A DNA stretch of 64,000 nt from Streptomyces noursei ATCC 11455 (GCF_001704275.1 NZ_CP011533.1:496001-560000), one strand, 5' to 3'. Positions 53,130 to 62,370 are shown, counted from the first letter of the stretch. The notes: generated by a model not told the origin, from the letters alone. Numbers and translations are program-made.

Positions 53130-53204
53130 GGCGGTTCTGGTCCTTTCATCGGCCGGGTCGGTTCCCGGAGAGTCGGTTCCCGGAGAGTGGCGGGGAGCAG
53201 GCGG

Positions 53205-53237
53205 GGCCGCCACCGCGGTGTGGGTGCGGTGGCGGCC
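53205..53237 (-). terminator. Perfect 12-bp hairpin after the NlpC/P60-FG-GAP gene
   Basis: GGCCGCCACCGC (53205-53216) and GCGGTGGCGGCC (53226-53237) enclose a nine-base loop. On the minus strand this lies 37 bases behind the stop codon of the middle repeat gene. Confidence 0.75.
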
Positions 53238-53273
53238 CTTCGGAGAGCGGCGGTCGGGGGCCTTGCGGCGGGA

Positions 53274-54626
53274 TTACCAGCCGGTGCCGATCTGGACGCG
53301 GTCGCCCAGGGTGTTGGTGCCGTTGATGGCGCCGGTGCCCGGGTAGCTGTAGAAGGTGCCGGTCTCGCCGACCTTGGCCTGGACGGCATCCACGTCGCCG
53401 ATGCCGTCGCCGTTGAAGTCGCCGCTGACCAGGTTGGTCATCGAGTCCCAGCCGGAGCCGATCTTGGTACGGGAGCCGAGGGTGTTGGTGCCGTTGAAGG
53501 AGCCGGTGCCGGGGTATACGTACAGGTTGCCGGTGGAAACCTCACGGGCCACGATGTCGGCGTTGCCGTCCTTGTTCATGTCGCCGGGGCTGACGATCTG
53601 GTCCATTCCGTTCCAGCCGGAGCCGATCTGGACGCGGTTGCCGAAGGTGCCGTTGCCGTTGCCCGGGTAGGCGTAGAGCTTGCCGGTGGAGGACTCGACG
53701 GCCACCAGGTCGCTCTTGCCGTCCTTGTTGAGGTCGGCGCCCGCCAGGTCGTGCATGCCGTCCCAGCCGGTGCCCGCCTTGATGCGGTTGCCGAAGGTGC
53801 CGTTGCCGTTGCCCGGGTAGATCCACAGCACTCCGTCGTTGTCGACGGCCGCGAGGTCCAGCTTGCCCGAGCCGGTGAAGTAGCCGGAGGTCAGCTCGCT
53901 CATCGTGTTCCAGCCGGTGCCGACCTGGACGCGGTCGCCGAGCCGGCCGCCACCGATGCCGGGGTAGTAGAACAGCTTGCCGCTGGACGCTTCGACCGCG
54001 ACCACGTCGGCCTTGCCGTCGCCGCCGAAGTCGCCGCCGGTGAGGTTGGTCATGCCGACGTCCTTCGGAGTCGGCTTGGACTCCACGATCTTGGTGTAGC
54101 GGTAGGGGCGGTAGCCGTTGTTGTTGATGTAACTGCGGGTGTAATAGGACGAGTTGATGCGGGCGGTGGTGCCCGGGCGGGCCTCTTCCCAGACCTTCGC
54201 CGTGGTGCGGCCCGAGTCGGCCCAGCCGCCGAAGAGCACGACGTGGGAGTCTATGTTGTCGAGCATGTCGCCGGGCTGCAGCTCGTCCAGGCTGGACAGC
54301 CGGGTGGCGACCTGCGGCAGCGTCCAGGTGGTGAGGCTGGTGTTCAGGTGCCAGGCCATCGAGACGAACCCGGAGCAGTCCTGGCGGTAATTGCGGCCCT
54401 GGAGGTCCGGGTAGTAGTTCGACTGGCTGTACGGAACGCCGCGGTCGACCCAGGACTGGGCACGGGACATGACCTCTGCGGTGGTGATCTCGCCTCCGAC
54501 GACGGAGGTGCCGGCCGCATGTGCCGGGGCAGCGGCCGGTCCGGTGATGCCCAGACCGGTGACCGCGGCGGCGGCGACCAGGGTGGCGACGGTGGACTTC
54601 TTCAACTTGGCTGCGAACGTGGACAT
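53274..54626 (-). CDS. Secreted NlpC/P60-like peptidase with FG-GAP repeats
   Basis: 450 residues from ATG 54626 with AGGAGACCCGCC before it. Signal peptide ~1-38 (TLVAAAAVTGLGITGPAAA, cleavage near AHA-AG). Residues ~45-185 look like an NlpC/P60-type amidase or CHAP-like fold: MSRAQSWVDRGVPYSQSNYY, catalytic-type Cys in YRQDCSGFVSMAWHL, LQPGDMLDN and His in SHVVLFGGWAD. Residues ~200-450 are five FG-GAP repeats (GGDFGGDGKADVVAVEASSG, GADLNKDGKSDLVAVESSTG, SGDFNGDGIGDVDAVQAKVG). The enzyme part probably cuts peptide bonds in peptidoglycan; the propeller may bind wall polymers. A hairpin terminator follows. Similar repeat tails flank it on both sides. Confidence 0.88.
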   Translation of the reverse strand: MSTFAAKLKKSTVATLVAAAAVTGLGITGPAAAPAHAAGTSVVGGEITTAEVMSRAQSWVDRGVPYSQSNYYPDLQGRNYRQDCSGFVSMAWHLNTSLTTWTLPQVATRLSSLDELQPGDMLDNIDSHVVLFGGWADSGRTTAKVWEEARPGTTARINSSYYTRSYINNNGYRPYRYTKIVESKPTPKDVGMTNLTGGDFGGDGKADVVAVEASSGKLFYYPGIGGGRLGDRVQVGTGWNTMSELTSGYFTGSGKLDLAAVDNDGVLWIYPGNGNGTFGNRIKAGTGWDGMHDLAGADLNKDGKSDLVAVESSTGKLYAYPGNGNGTFGNRVQIGSGWNGMDQIVSPGDMNKDGNADIVAREVSTGNLYVYPGTGSFNGTNTLGSRTKIGSGWDSMTNLVSGDFNGDGIGDVDAVQAKVGETGTFYSYPGTGAINGTNTLGDRVQIGTGW

Positions 54627-54726
54627 GGCGGGTCTCCTGAAATCTGAGAGCGTGAAAGCCTGGAAGCAGGCGTGGCGGACTGCCGCGCGAGCGGTGAAGG
54701 TATAGCGGTGTCGGGGTGGGGCGCGG

Positions 54727-55926
54727 CTACCAGCCGGTGCCGATCCGGGCGCGGTCGGCGAGGCCGCCGCTGCCGTTGCCGGGGTAGAAGTAGAGGCCGC
54801 CGGTGGAACCGGCCTGTGCCTGGACGGCGTCCAGATCACCCTTGCCGTCGTTGTTGAAGTCGGCGCCGACCAGCTGGTGCATGCTGTTCCAGCCGGAACC
54901 GATCTGGGTGCGGGCCCCGAAGGTGTTGCTGCCGTTGAGGGCGCCGGTGCCGGGGTACTTCCACAGCGCGCCGGCCGGGTCGACGGCGACGAGGTCGGCC
55001 TTGCCGTCCGCTTCGAGGTCGCCGGGGCTCGCCAGCTCGGCCATGCTGCCCCAGCCGGAACCGATCTTGACGCGGCCGCCCAGGGTGCCGCTGCCCGCGA
55101 GGGACCCGGTACCCGGGTAGGCCCACAGGGTGCCGTTGGTGTCGACGGCAACCAGATCCGGCTTGCCGTCCTTGTTCACGTCGATCGCGGTGAGGTCCCG
55201 CATGCCGCCCCAGCCGGAGCCGATCTGGGTGCGGGCACCCAGGGTGTTCATGCCGACCGCGCTGCCGGTGCCCGGGTAGAGGAAGAGATTCCCGGTGGAG
55301 TTCTCGACGGCGAGGAGGTCGGCTTTGCCGTCGCCGGTGTAGTCGGCGGCGGCGAGCTTGCTCATGGCGTTCCAGCCGGTACCGATCTGGACGCGGGTCC
55401 CGAAGGTGCCGTCGCCGTTGCCCGGGTAGAGCCACAGCTTTCCGGTGGCCGATTCGACGCCGACCAGATCCTTCCTGCCGTCACCGGTGAAGTCCGCGGC
55501 CGTCAGGTGGACCATGCCGACAGGCGCGGGCGGGGTGGTGGGGTAGGGGTCGGTGTGGTCACCGCCGAGGCCGGCGCCCGCTCCGCAGCTTCCCCAGGCG
55601 CCCGCACCCTGCCCGGCGAGGATCTTCTCGGCTATCAGGATCTGCTGCTGCTTGGTGGCCTGGTGTGGGTAAGTGGCGTACTCGCGGCCGCCGTAGGCGT
55701 TCCACGTCGGCAGGTAGATCTGCACACCACCGTAGTAGCCGTTGCCGGTGTTGATCTGCCAGTTCCCGCTGGACTCGCACTGGGCGACCTTGTCCCACGT
55801 GCCGACGGAGGCAGCGGTCGCGGGGGCAGCGGAGACGAGGGAGAGGGTGAGACCGGCGAGGGTCAGGGCGGCCGTGGCCGCGGACTTCCAGGCCGTACGG
55901 GACGTGGCGCGGGGTGTTTCGGGCAT
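54727..55926 (-). CDS. Secreted Rpf-like transglycosylase domain with FG-GAP repeats
   Basis: 399 residues from ATG 55926. Signal peptide ~1-39 (SAATAALTLAGLTLSLVSAA, PATAA). Residues ~40-115 are a resuscitation-promoting-factor/transglycosylase-like domain: GTWDKVAQCESSGNWQINTG, NGYYGGVQIYLPTWNAYGGR, with the catalytic Glu in CESSGNW and a Cys pair closed by AWGSCG. Residues ~135-399 are about five FG-GAP repeats (DFTGDGRKDLV, DYTGDGKADLL, DVNKDGKPDLV, DLEADGKADLV, DFNNDGKGDLD). Rpf enzymes cleave glycan strands and promote germination or exit from dormancy. The first of the three repeat genes; its 5' repeats share 227 identical bases with the 51-kb gene. Confidence 0.9.
   Translation of the reverse strand: MPETPRATSRTAWKSAATAALTLAGLTLSLVSAAPATAASVGTWDKVAQCESSGNWQINTGNGYYGGVQIYLPTWNAYGGREYATYPHQATKQQQILIAEKILAGQGAGAWGSCGAGAGLGGDHTDPYPTTPPAPVGMVHLTAADFTGDGRKDLVGVESATGKLWLYPGNGDGTFGTRVQIGTGWNAMSKLAAADYTGDGKADLLAVENSTGNLFLYPGTGSAVGMNTLGARTQIGSGWGGMRDLTAIDVNKDGKPDLVAVDTNGTLWAYPGTGSLAGSGTLGGRVKIGSGWGSMAELASPGDLEADGKADLVAVDPAGALWKYPGTGALNGSNTFGARTQIGSGWNSMHQLVGADFNNDGKGDLDAVQAQAGSTGGLYFYPGNGSGGLADRARIGTGW
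55304..55530. repeat. 227-bp identical direct repeat, copy 2
   Basis: Second copy of the identical segment at 51589-51815, lying in the Rpf-like gene directly behind its linker. Both copies have the same orientation, so recombination between them would delete about 3.7 kb including the NlpC/P60-like gene. Confidence 0.9.
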
Positions 55927-56109
55927 GACGGAACCTCAATAGTGGTGATGCGGGATGCGGTGACGGGCGGCACAGGCAGTTGCCGGCCTACCCGGTGCGG
56001 CTCGGTACTGCGGTGTTGCGAAGCGTGTGCGGCCGGGACACCGGGCTGCTGCAGCTGCCCTCCGGGAGCGGCTGGGAACGGTCCGGGGTAATGGGGCCGA
56101 AGCCGGGGG

Positions 56110-56205
56110 CTACGACCAGCCCATGGTCTGCCCGGGGGCGGCGGTCGCGGCCGAGGCGGCGATGGTGGCGACCGCGGCGGCCGTGGCGAGACGGAGACGA
56201 AGCAT
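56110..56205 (-). CDS. Possible small secreted peptide
   Basis: 31 codons from ATG 56205. LRLRLATAAAVATIAASAAT is a good Sec signal core, then AAPGQTMGWS and a stop codon. GAGAGC lies about ten bases upstream. The mature part would be only about ten residues, so it might be a truncated gene for a longer exported protein. It lies just upstream of the Rpf-like gene on the same strand. Confidence 0.45.
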   Translation of the reverse strand: MLRLRLATAAAVATIAASAATAAPGQTMGWS

Positions 56206-56313
56206 GGGAAAAGCTCTCTTCTGACGTTGGGTCGGTGTCCTCGACCGGTTCGCATCCCGCGGTGATGCTGTCCGATCCGTTGCCCGCCGGGCGGTGTTCC
56301 CTGCTGGCAAGAA

Positions 56314-56712
56314 CTACTTTCGCTGCTGGTCAGAGGGGGTGGAAGGGTTTTCGGCTGGACCAAAATGGCCTTGGCCGCATCCGTCCACCGCCGGACCGGC
56401 GGGTCCCCAGTCGGACCATCGCGACGCGTAGAAGGGCGCGACCAACGGCGCCTCGACGACTGGCAGCGACCAGCCGTCGAACCTTGCGCAGCCCAGCAGC
56501 AGCCGGCAGAGGCGGGCCGCCCGGGATTCCGCGGCGGCCAGGCTGTCGGCGCGTACGTAGAGACCGACCACCGGGTGGGGCACAGCATCCGGATGGACGG
56601 TGACGTGTTCGACGCCGTCGCCGTCGTGGGTCTGGGAACGGACCAAGGACCGCGTCTCGAGCGGGAGGGAAGCGCCGGGCGGCCCCTGCAGGTGGGCGTG
56701 GATGAGATACAT
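56314..56712 (-). CDS. Small protein of unknown function
   Basis: 132 residues from ATG 56712. It shows regular alternation of strands and helices (YLIHAHLQGPPGASLPLETR, HVTVHPDAVPHPVVGLYVRA, SLAAAESRAARLCRLLLGCA) typical of a soluble alpha/beta protein. The C-terminal 30 residues are low-complexity. Divergent from the split LuxR regulator gene 183 bases away, which suggests that the regulator controlled it. Family not recognised. Confidence 0.65.
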   Translation of the reverse strand: MYLIHAHLQGPPGASLPLETRSLVRSQTHDGDGVEHVTVHPDAVPHPVVGLYVRADSLAAAESRAARLCRLLLGCARFDGWSLPVVEAPLVAPFYASRWSDWGPAGPAVDGCGQGHFGPAENPSTPSDQQRK

Positions 56713-56894
56713 GGCACCGACTGTCCCAAACCGGCAACTCGCCTGCCAGGAATGGAATGTGGACGTTTCCGTCCATGGACACTTCCGTCCAGCACGGCAC
56801 TATTTCCTTATGCCGGACATACGGATATCGGCCCCGTATGGCATGATCCACACGATTCACGGGTGGAGTTGTACATGCATGAGGGGGATGTGCG

Positions 56895-57893
56895 TTGCTG
56901 ACCGTATTGGGACTCGACGCAGTCGCGGAATCCGTCTACCGCGCGATGCTGGCCGATCCGTCGGGAGGGGTCGCCGAGCTCGTCGCCAGGGTAGGCAAGC
57001 CCGAGGACGAGGTGCGCGATGCTCTCGACCTGCTCAGCGAGCTGGCCCTGGTGTAGCCGTCGAGCGAGCAGCCAGGAAGGCCGAGGGCGGTCTCGCCGGA
57101 CATCGGCATGGAGATCCTGATGGCCCGCCAGCAGGCGGACCTGGCCGCGCAACAGCAGCGCCTGGAGGCATCGCGCGCCGTCGCCGCGCAGCTGATCGCC
57201 GAGTACGCGGATCTGCGCCCGGCCGCCTCCGGCCCCGGCGTCGAGCAGCTCATCGGCATCGAACAGATCCGGGACCGCCTGGCCAGGCTCACCCGCGATG
57301 TGTCCACCGAGGTCATGTCGTTCGCTCCGGGCGGCGCTCAGCCCGCGGCCCAGATGAAGGCGTCGCGCCCGCTGGACGAGCAGTTGCTGGGGAGGGGGGT
57401 GCGGATACGCACCGTCTACCTCAGCAGCGTCCGCAACGACCAGCCCACCGTCGACTATGCCAACTGGCTAGCAGACCTGGGCGGTCAGATCCGTACCACC
57501 CCGGCCCTGCCCACTCGAATGATCATCACTGACCGCTCCACCGCGGTCATCCCCGTCAGCAGCGACGACACCGCCACCGGCGCCGTCGTCCTGACCAGCC
57601 AGGGCACTCTCACCGCACTGTGCGCCCTCTTCGAGGGCGTCTGGTCCTGCGCTCAGCCACTCGGCGAGACCGCCCCCAAGGACTCCCACGGGCTGAACCC
57701 GCAAGAGTCCACCACCATCGCCCTGCTGGCACAGGGCCACACGGACGAGGCCATCGCCAAACGCCTGGGGGTCTCCCAGCGCACGGCGCGACGCATCGCG
57801 ACTGACCTGATGGAACGCCTCGGCGCCCGCAGCCGCTTCGCGGCGGGCGCGCGAGCCGTGCAGCACGGCTGGCTGCCGTCGCAACCCACCTGA
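56895..57893 (+). pseudogene. LuxR-type regulator interrupted by an in-frame amber codon
   Basis: TTG 56895 follows GAGGGGG at seven bases and opens LTVLGLDAVAESVYRAMLAD (TrmB-like N-terminal helix-turn-helix). After LLSELALV a TAG stands at 57054-57056, and the same frame continues SSEQPGRPRAVSPDIGMEIL through a sensor part (LARLTRDVSTEVMSFAPGGA, IRTVYLSSVRNDQPTVDYAN, MIITDRSTAVIPVSSDD) to a C-terminal LuxR helix-turn-helix (LNPQESTTIALLAQGHTDEA, IAKRLGVSQRTARRIATDLM). One substitution explains the break, since a sense codon such as CAG or TGG is one base away from TAG. ATG 57108 could restart a shorter protein of 261 residues but has no good ribosome binding site. Confidence 0.85.
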
Positions 57894-58064
57894 GCTCGGG
57901 AAAAGCTGCCTCCGACAGAGCACTACTCGGCGCCAGTCCCCGACCCTACCGAGGTCCAATCACTCGACGGACGAAGGCCGTTGACGCTCGCGATCCCGGC
58001 GAGGCGACGAGACGGGTGCCCAGGCACCCCGCGCCTGGAACTACTCGCTCGTATAGTTGCTCCC

Positions 58065-58310
58065 ATGGGTAAAGGGAACGATGAACTGCGGTTAAGCCGT
58101 TGGGCGCGCATCGCACTGTCCGCGGCAAGCGGCCTGGCTGTTGCCGGACTGGTGGCGCTCACGGCCTGGTGGACCGGATGGCACTTGGCGGTCGGTTGGG
58201 TCATCGCGAAGCTGGGCGTCAAGGCCGCCGTCGCGGCGCCCGTGGGGCTGGCAGCGGTAGCCGTCTGGCTCAGGAAGCGCCGGTCCGGCGGGGCGGCTGC
58301 CTCCGCCTGA
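58065..58310 (+). CDS. Small two-helix membrane protein
   Basis: 81 residues from ATG 58065. Two membrane segments at ~15-35 (ALSAASGLAVAGLVALTAWW) and ~50-70 (LGVKAAVAAPVGLAAVAVWL), both ends basic. It lies 170 bases behind the split regulator gene. No known family; holin-like size and layout but no further support. Confidence 0.6.
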   Translation: MGKGNDELRLSRWARIALSAASGLAVAGLVALTAWWTGWHLAVGWVIAKLGVKAAVAAPVGLAAVAVWLRKRRSGGAAASA

Positions 58311-58689
58311 ATCGGGTAGCCGGGTCATGGCAACGTGACCCGGCTACCCGGCTCAGACACCGGGCTGCGCTTGATCGAGTGCAGCCAAGGGTGCGATTCG
58401 AGAGGCCGGCGGAGCGGCTTTGGGCTGGAGCTGCCTTGGCGCAAGTCATCACAGCCCCAGAAGTTGGATCCGCGGCCTGGCGCTGCCCTGCAGGACAGTT
58501 CCCCGCCGGTGGACGATCACTTGTGCTCGTCCGTTCACTTCCACGCCTGTCCGCCGTTGTTGATGTCAGCCGTGAATATCGGTGCCGGAATAGATCGGTA
58601 TAGGGGCAGCGTTCTAGCGCCCCTGCAGGGTCAGCCCAGCGCCACCACGCATGCCGTGCAGAGCATCGCCACAGGGACCGGCAGGTACG
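58311..58689. other. Intergenic stretch
   Basis: About 380 bases without a supported gene. Confidence 0.4.
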
Positions 58690-59030
58690 CTCTCATCCTG
58701 GCCCACGTCGACTGAGCACCAGCCCGCCCAAGGCCAGTGGTTCGCCACACTCGGGACGCTCGAGCAAGGGGCCATTGGCACGCTGTGCGTGTGAGGGGCC
58801 GGCCCCAGACGGGGAAGTCCGCGGGCATCGCCCGCCAGCAGATCCCTCCCGCGACCAGGTAGCGGATCGCTTCCAACATCTACCGGTGACAGTAGCCTGC
58901 GGGCTGCCCCCCCGCCCCAGGAGCCAGGCCGGCACCGGCGGCAAAGGGCGGACGGCCGCCCACTCCGCGTCCGTCATGTCCGACGGATACCGGCGCACCC
59001 GATCGGGATGATCGGCCGCATTGCCATACA
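58690..59030 (-). pseudogene. IS5-family transposase relic
   Basis: On the minus strand VRRYPSDMTDAEWAAVRPLP then VPAWLLGRGG, and in another frame MLEAIRYLVAGGICWRAMPA then DFPVWG, reproduce the N-terminal domain of IS5-type transposases (usual RRYPSDxTDxEW, LPxPxWL, AIRYLVxxGxxWRAMPADFP). A frame jump separates the two parts and the DDE domain is missing. Confidence 0.75.
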
Positions 59031-59451
59031 CGTGCGCGAGGCAATCACGCGATGGAGCAGCCGAGTTGAACGGGACGGGCTCGGACGAGTACAACAACGA
59101 CAACAGGGCCTCCCGGCATCGCTCGGATCGATTCGCATCCCCGAGCTACCGAGAGGCCGCACCTTCATGCACATACCGCCGGAAGAACACCCCCGCGGGA
59201 AACCTTCTCGACCCGCACATTCCATGATTGTTTGAGATACGGCTTCTCAAGTCAGACAGCAGGAATGACGGGGCGCAGCCCGCAGGCGCGACGAACCTGA
59301 CACCAACGCTCCCTGGGTGCCCTTCGCCGCCGGACATGGGCCCCGGGCGCAACCGCACCCCACTGAGCCCCACACCCACCAGAAAGGACCTTTCCGTCTG
59401 CATGGCAGAATTCGGATGACTGGCGCAGAAGAGTGGAAAGATCAGTAACAG
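59031..59451. other. Intergenic stretch
   Basis: About 420 bases. The area 59220-59260 is locally AT-richer (ATTCCATGATTGTTTGAGAT), possibly a promoter for the following decayed gene. No gene recognised. Confidence 0.4.
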
Positions 59452-59825
59452 GTGAGTATTGGTGAGCATTGCCCCGAATGGTGCATCGAGGGTCACGTCA
59501 ACGACGCCCCCGAGCGCGACTCGATCCTGCACCAGTCCACTCCGATCACCGTCGAGCTACCCCGGCAGCCAGCGGCCGGCGACTCCGCCTCGCCTGGGCC
59601 ACCATCTGGAGCGAGGACTGCGACCACCCCTACGAGGGCCGTAGTCCCACCATCGAACTTGGCCTGGAAAACGAAGAGGGCATCCCTGAGCGCGACTGCA
59701 TTCCCGTGCCGACCGCCCAGGACCTGGACCGACGGATCCACGACCTGCAGCAGGCAACCACCCGTCTGGAGTGGCGGCGCGACCGGATCCCCCGGCCGCC
59801 TAGAGGGGGTCAGCTGAGTCAGTAA
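59452..59825 (+). pseudogene. Frameshifted DUF6907-like gene
   Basis: GTG 59452 opens SIGEHCPEWCIEGHVNDAPE then RDSILHQSTPITVELPRQPA, the Cys-containing start of DUF6907-type proteins (CPxWCxxxH). Near 59585 the frame jumps, equal to a one-base loss, and continues RLRLAWATIWSEDCDHPYEG, RSPTIELGLENEEGIPERDC and AQDLDRRIHDLQQATTRLEW to the stop codon. Joined, the protein has about 124 residues. Function of the family is unknown; members are common in actinobacterial accessory regions. Confidence 0.65.
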
Positions 59826-60175
59826 CCGTGCCTGCCTCCGAGAAATTGTGGGAGCCGAAGGCAGAGACCAGGCATGCCAGGCCGGGCATCTCGCCTCCAG
59901 GGGGTCACGAGAGGCGCTGACTGCCCCAGGCATGTGGCGAACCGAGGATGCCACTGCTGACGCCAGCGACGGCGGTGCTCTTCGAGGTCAGCCCAAGGAA
60001 GGGAAACGATGTTCGAGATGCACCCCGCACGCAGGGAGTCGAGGACGGGCCCCAGTAGTGCCTGGTCGGCGGGTCTTGTGACTGGTGCGAGCCGAAGTGG
60101 TGATTCCCGATCGTCACCCTGGCATGCGATCACGGGGGCGTTTCACCTTCACTTGCCCCTTTGGGAGGTACGTAC
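59826..60175. other. Intergenic stretch
   Basis: 350 bases. A minus-strand frame (LLGPVLDSLRAGCISNIVSL, LPWADLEEHRRRWRQQ) has some coding look but no family or start signal. Left unassigned. Confidence 0.3.
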
Positions 60176-60664
60176 GTGACACTTCTCGCTGCGGACGAGC
60201 AACCGACACGACGGCAGCGTGCCCTGTACGCCGCCGGCTACCTGGCGGCAGGTCTAGGCATGTTCGGTGGTTCCGTCACGTTTGGCGCCCTTGAGTGGGC
60301 AGCGGCACGCGGTAACGGCACGGCGACCGGAAGTCTGCAGATCGAACACTGTGAGATGCGACCCGCTACTCGAAGCGGGCAAAAACGTGTCTGTCTGGGC
60401 GCGTTCAGGGCAAGCAACAGCGAGACCGTCGACGACCGCGCAGAAGTGGACTCCGAGAACGGCCGGAAAGGGCAGTCCATCGCCGTGACACGCACTCTCA
60501 TCGGTGATTACATACGGCATGATGGGGATGCCGCCGCAAAAGCGATGGTCTGGACGCTCGCCTTCGGAGCCATAGGCACAGGTTGCACAGCTGCCGGGGT
60601 ACATCACGCACGCCGTGGACTGAAACCGCAGGTGAATCGCAACGGCCTGCATGGGCCTGAGTAG
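60176..60664 (+). CDS. Membrane protein of unknown function
   Basis: 162 residues from GTG 60176, with GGGAGG seven bases upstream. Basic N-terminus (EQPTRRQRALY), a membrane segment at ~22-42 (AAGYLAAGLGMFGGSVTFGA), an outer part with two Cys (QIEHCEMRP, KRVCLGAF) likely bridged, and a second membrane segment at ~125-147 (AMVWTLAFGAIGTGCTAAGV). The tail HHARRGLKPQ is cytoplasmic. It resembles DUF3592-type membrane proteins in layout only. Monocistronic. Confidence 0.7.
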   Translation: MTLLAADEQPTRRQRALYAAGYLAAGLGMFGGSVTFGALEWAAARGNGTATGSLQIEHCEMRPATRSGQKRVCLGAFRASNSETVDDRAEVDSENGRKGQSIAVTRTLIGDYIRHDGDAAAKAMVWTLAFGAIGTGCTAAGVHHARRGLKPQVNRNGLHGPE

Positions 60665-61053
60665 GCCCGCTCGCACGCTCCGCCGGACAGGCCCCAGTAG
60701 TCCCATCTCGTGTGCCTCACACGGTCCGTCTTTGTGGGCAGGTCACAGCATTGGGTCGGTCCGAGGCGGGTTCTCCACAAAGGTCCATCTGGCGCGAGAA
60801 GGCAACGCACTGCCCCTGGCCTCATGCTGAGGGGATTCCTCCTGTCGGCCACGATGTCACGGAAAAGGGCCCGCAGCCGTCCTGTGGGCCCGATCCTGTG
60901 GGTGCTGCGAGAACCGAGGTACCGTCGCGCTGCTCCGGAAACGCTCGGACGCACCACGAAGTCCATGCCGGCGGGGACGCGGCTACGAGTCCCGACGGCC
61001 AGTGCCCCGCAGGGACGACGAGAGCCACCGACTCGGCCTGGCATGATCGGCCA
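60665..61053. other. Intergenic stretch
   Basis: About 390 bases without a supported gene. Confidence 0.4.
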
Positions 61054-61266
61054 TCAGCTGTGCCGCCGGGCGGCTGAGCTGCTCAATTCGAAGGCGCCAA
61101 GGGCGCGATCGACGGACCAGGACCGGACCGGCAGCGCCGTAACCGGGTCGAGCTCCCTTCGGGTATGCCAGCGCATGAAGGCTGCTTCCCGAAGAGAATA
61201 CCCAGCGGCAAAGAACTCGTTGACCTCGTTGACAAGGCGCTCGACATGACGGTCTGGCTCATGCAT
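61054..61266 (-). CDS. Small helical protein of unknown function
   Basis: 70 residues from ATG 61266, behind GGAAGAAGACTGCC. HVERLVNEVNEFFAAGYSLR and EAAFMRWHTRRELDPVTALP suggest two or three helices. The start of the frame has coding character and a fair ribosome binding site. Family unknown; it may be a regulator partner or an element-borne gene. Confidence 0.5.
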   Translation of the reverse strand: MHEPDRHVERLVNEVNEFFAAGYSLREAAFMRWHTRRELDPVTALPVRSWSVDRALGAFELSSSAARRHS

Positions 61267-61578
61267 GGCAGTCTTCTTCCGCCGTCTTGCCGGAATCCGC
61301 CGACTCGATTCCGAACCATAGGGCCGAACGGCCCTCCATGAGCCTTGAGGTGCCTCCGGTCGCGGACGCAAGGCGGGTTGCCGTGACAACCGAGGGTGTC
61401 GGCGACGACGAGCGCTGGCATCTCCAGGCATCGCTGGAGATCACGGCGGCTCAACGGCAGTGGTCGGCATGCCGAGGTCGTTGATCAGCTCCGGTCACAG
61501 TCCGAGGCAACTCGCCCAGATGCCGGAGGCACGATCACGCCCCGGCACCTCGATCCTCAGCCTGATGGCAGACGTCTC
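61267..61578. other. Intergenic stretch
   Basis: About 310 bases without a supported gene; lies downstream of the SDR gene. Confidence 0.4.
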
Positions 61579-62370
61579 TCAGGCTCCCATGCCGCCGTCG
61601 ACCCGGAGGACCGTGCCGGTGACGTAGGAGGAGCGGTCGCTGAGGAGCCAGGCGGCGGCCTGGGCGATCTCTTCCGGATCGGCGGGGCGGCCCAGCGGGG
61701 TCTGGGCGTTGAGCTGTTCGATGGTGCCGGGTGACTTCTCGTCCCACTCGTGCAGCATCTCGGTGAGCGTGGGGCCGGGCGCGATGGCGTTGACGCGGAT
61801 CCCCTCCGGGCCGTATGTGGCGGCTGCCGATGCGGTGAGGCTGTTGGCGGCCCGCTTCGCCGCGCCGTACGCCGGCAGTTGGGGGTTGCCCATCAGACTA
61901 CCGACGCTGGAGCTATTGACGATGGCTCCGTGCTTCGCGGTGCCGCGGATGGCAGCGATCTCAGCAGTCATGGCCAGCCAGGGGCCCTTGAGATTGACGG
62001 CGCAGACATGGTCGAAATCGGCTTCCGACAGCTGGTCCATCGGGCCGGGCAGCTGCCCCGTCGCGCCATTGTTGAATGCCACGTCGAGCCTGCCATACAG
62101 CTCCACCGACCGGTTGACGGCTGCACGGACGCTTGCCGGATCGGTCAGGTCGCACACCACATAGTCCGCGGTCCCGCCGGCCTCCCGAATCTCCTCGGTC
62201 ACCGCCTTGAGCTGGTCCTGCGTGCGGGCCGCGAGAAGCACCCGGGCACCCTCCCGGGCGAACAGCCGCGCTGCTGCCGCGCCAATGCCACGGCCGGCAC
62301 CAATGATGAAGGCGACCTTGTCGGTGAGCAGGCCCGAGGTCGTGAGGGACGTGATCGGTGAGTTGTTCAT
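61579..62370 (-). CDS. Short-chain dehydrogenase/reductase
   Basis: 263 residues from ATG 62370; the frame extends upstream but similarity starts here. Classical SDR motifs are complete: cofactor loop FIIGAGRGIGAAAARLFARE, CDLTD, NNGATGQLPGP (usual NNAG, here NNGA), catalytic Ser in GAIVNSSSVGS, YGAAKRAANSLTASAAATYG with YxxxK, and the C-terminal SYVTGTVLRVDGGMGA. Substrate unknown. It is divergent from an XRE/MmyB-type regulator gene 87 bases away, a common control pair in Streptomyces. Confidence 0.92.
   Translation of the reverse strand: MNNSPITSLTTSGLLTDKVAFIIGAGRGIGAAAARLFAREGARVLLAARTQDQLKAVTEEIREAGGTADYVVCDLTDPASVRAAVNRSVELYGRLDVAFNNGATGQLPGPMDQLSEADFDHVCAVNLKGPWLAMTAEIAAIRGTAKHGAIVNSSSVGSLMGNPQLPAYGAAKRAANSLTASAAATYGPEGIRVNAIAPGPTLTEMLHEWDEKSPGTIEQLNAQTPLGRPADPEEIAQAAAWLLSDRSSYVTGTVLRVDGGMGA

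Noticed and set aside
51012..55530. CRISPR-like or satellite repeat array
   Set aside because: The periodic sequence is explained by coding FG-GAP repeats with conserved calcium loops; there are no regular spacers.
55927..56109. c-di-AMP (ydaO-type) riboswitch upstream of the Rpf-like gene
   Set aside because: Expected by analogy with other Rpf genes. Only ACCGGGTAGGC near 55990 resembles the 3' element, and the conserved core is not seen.
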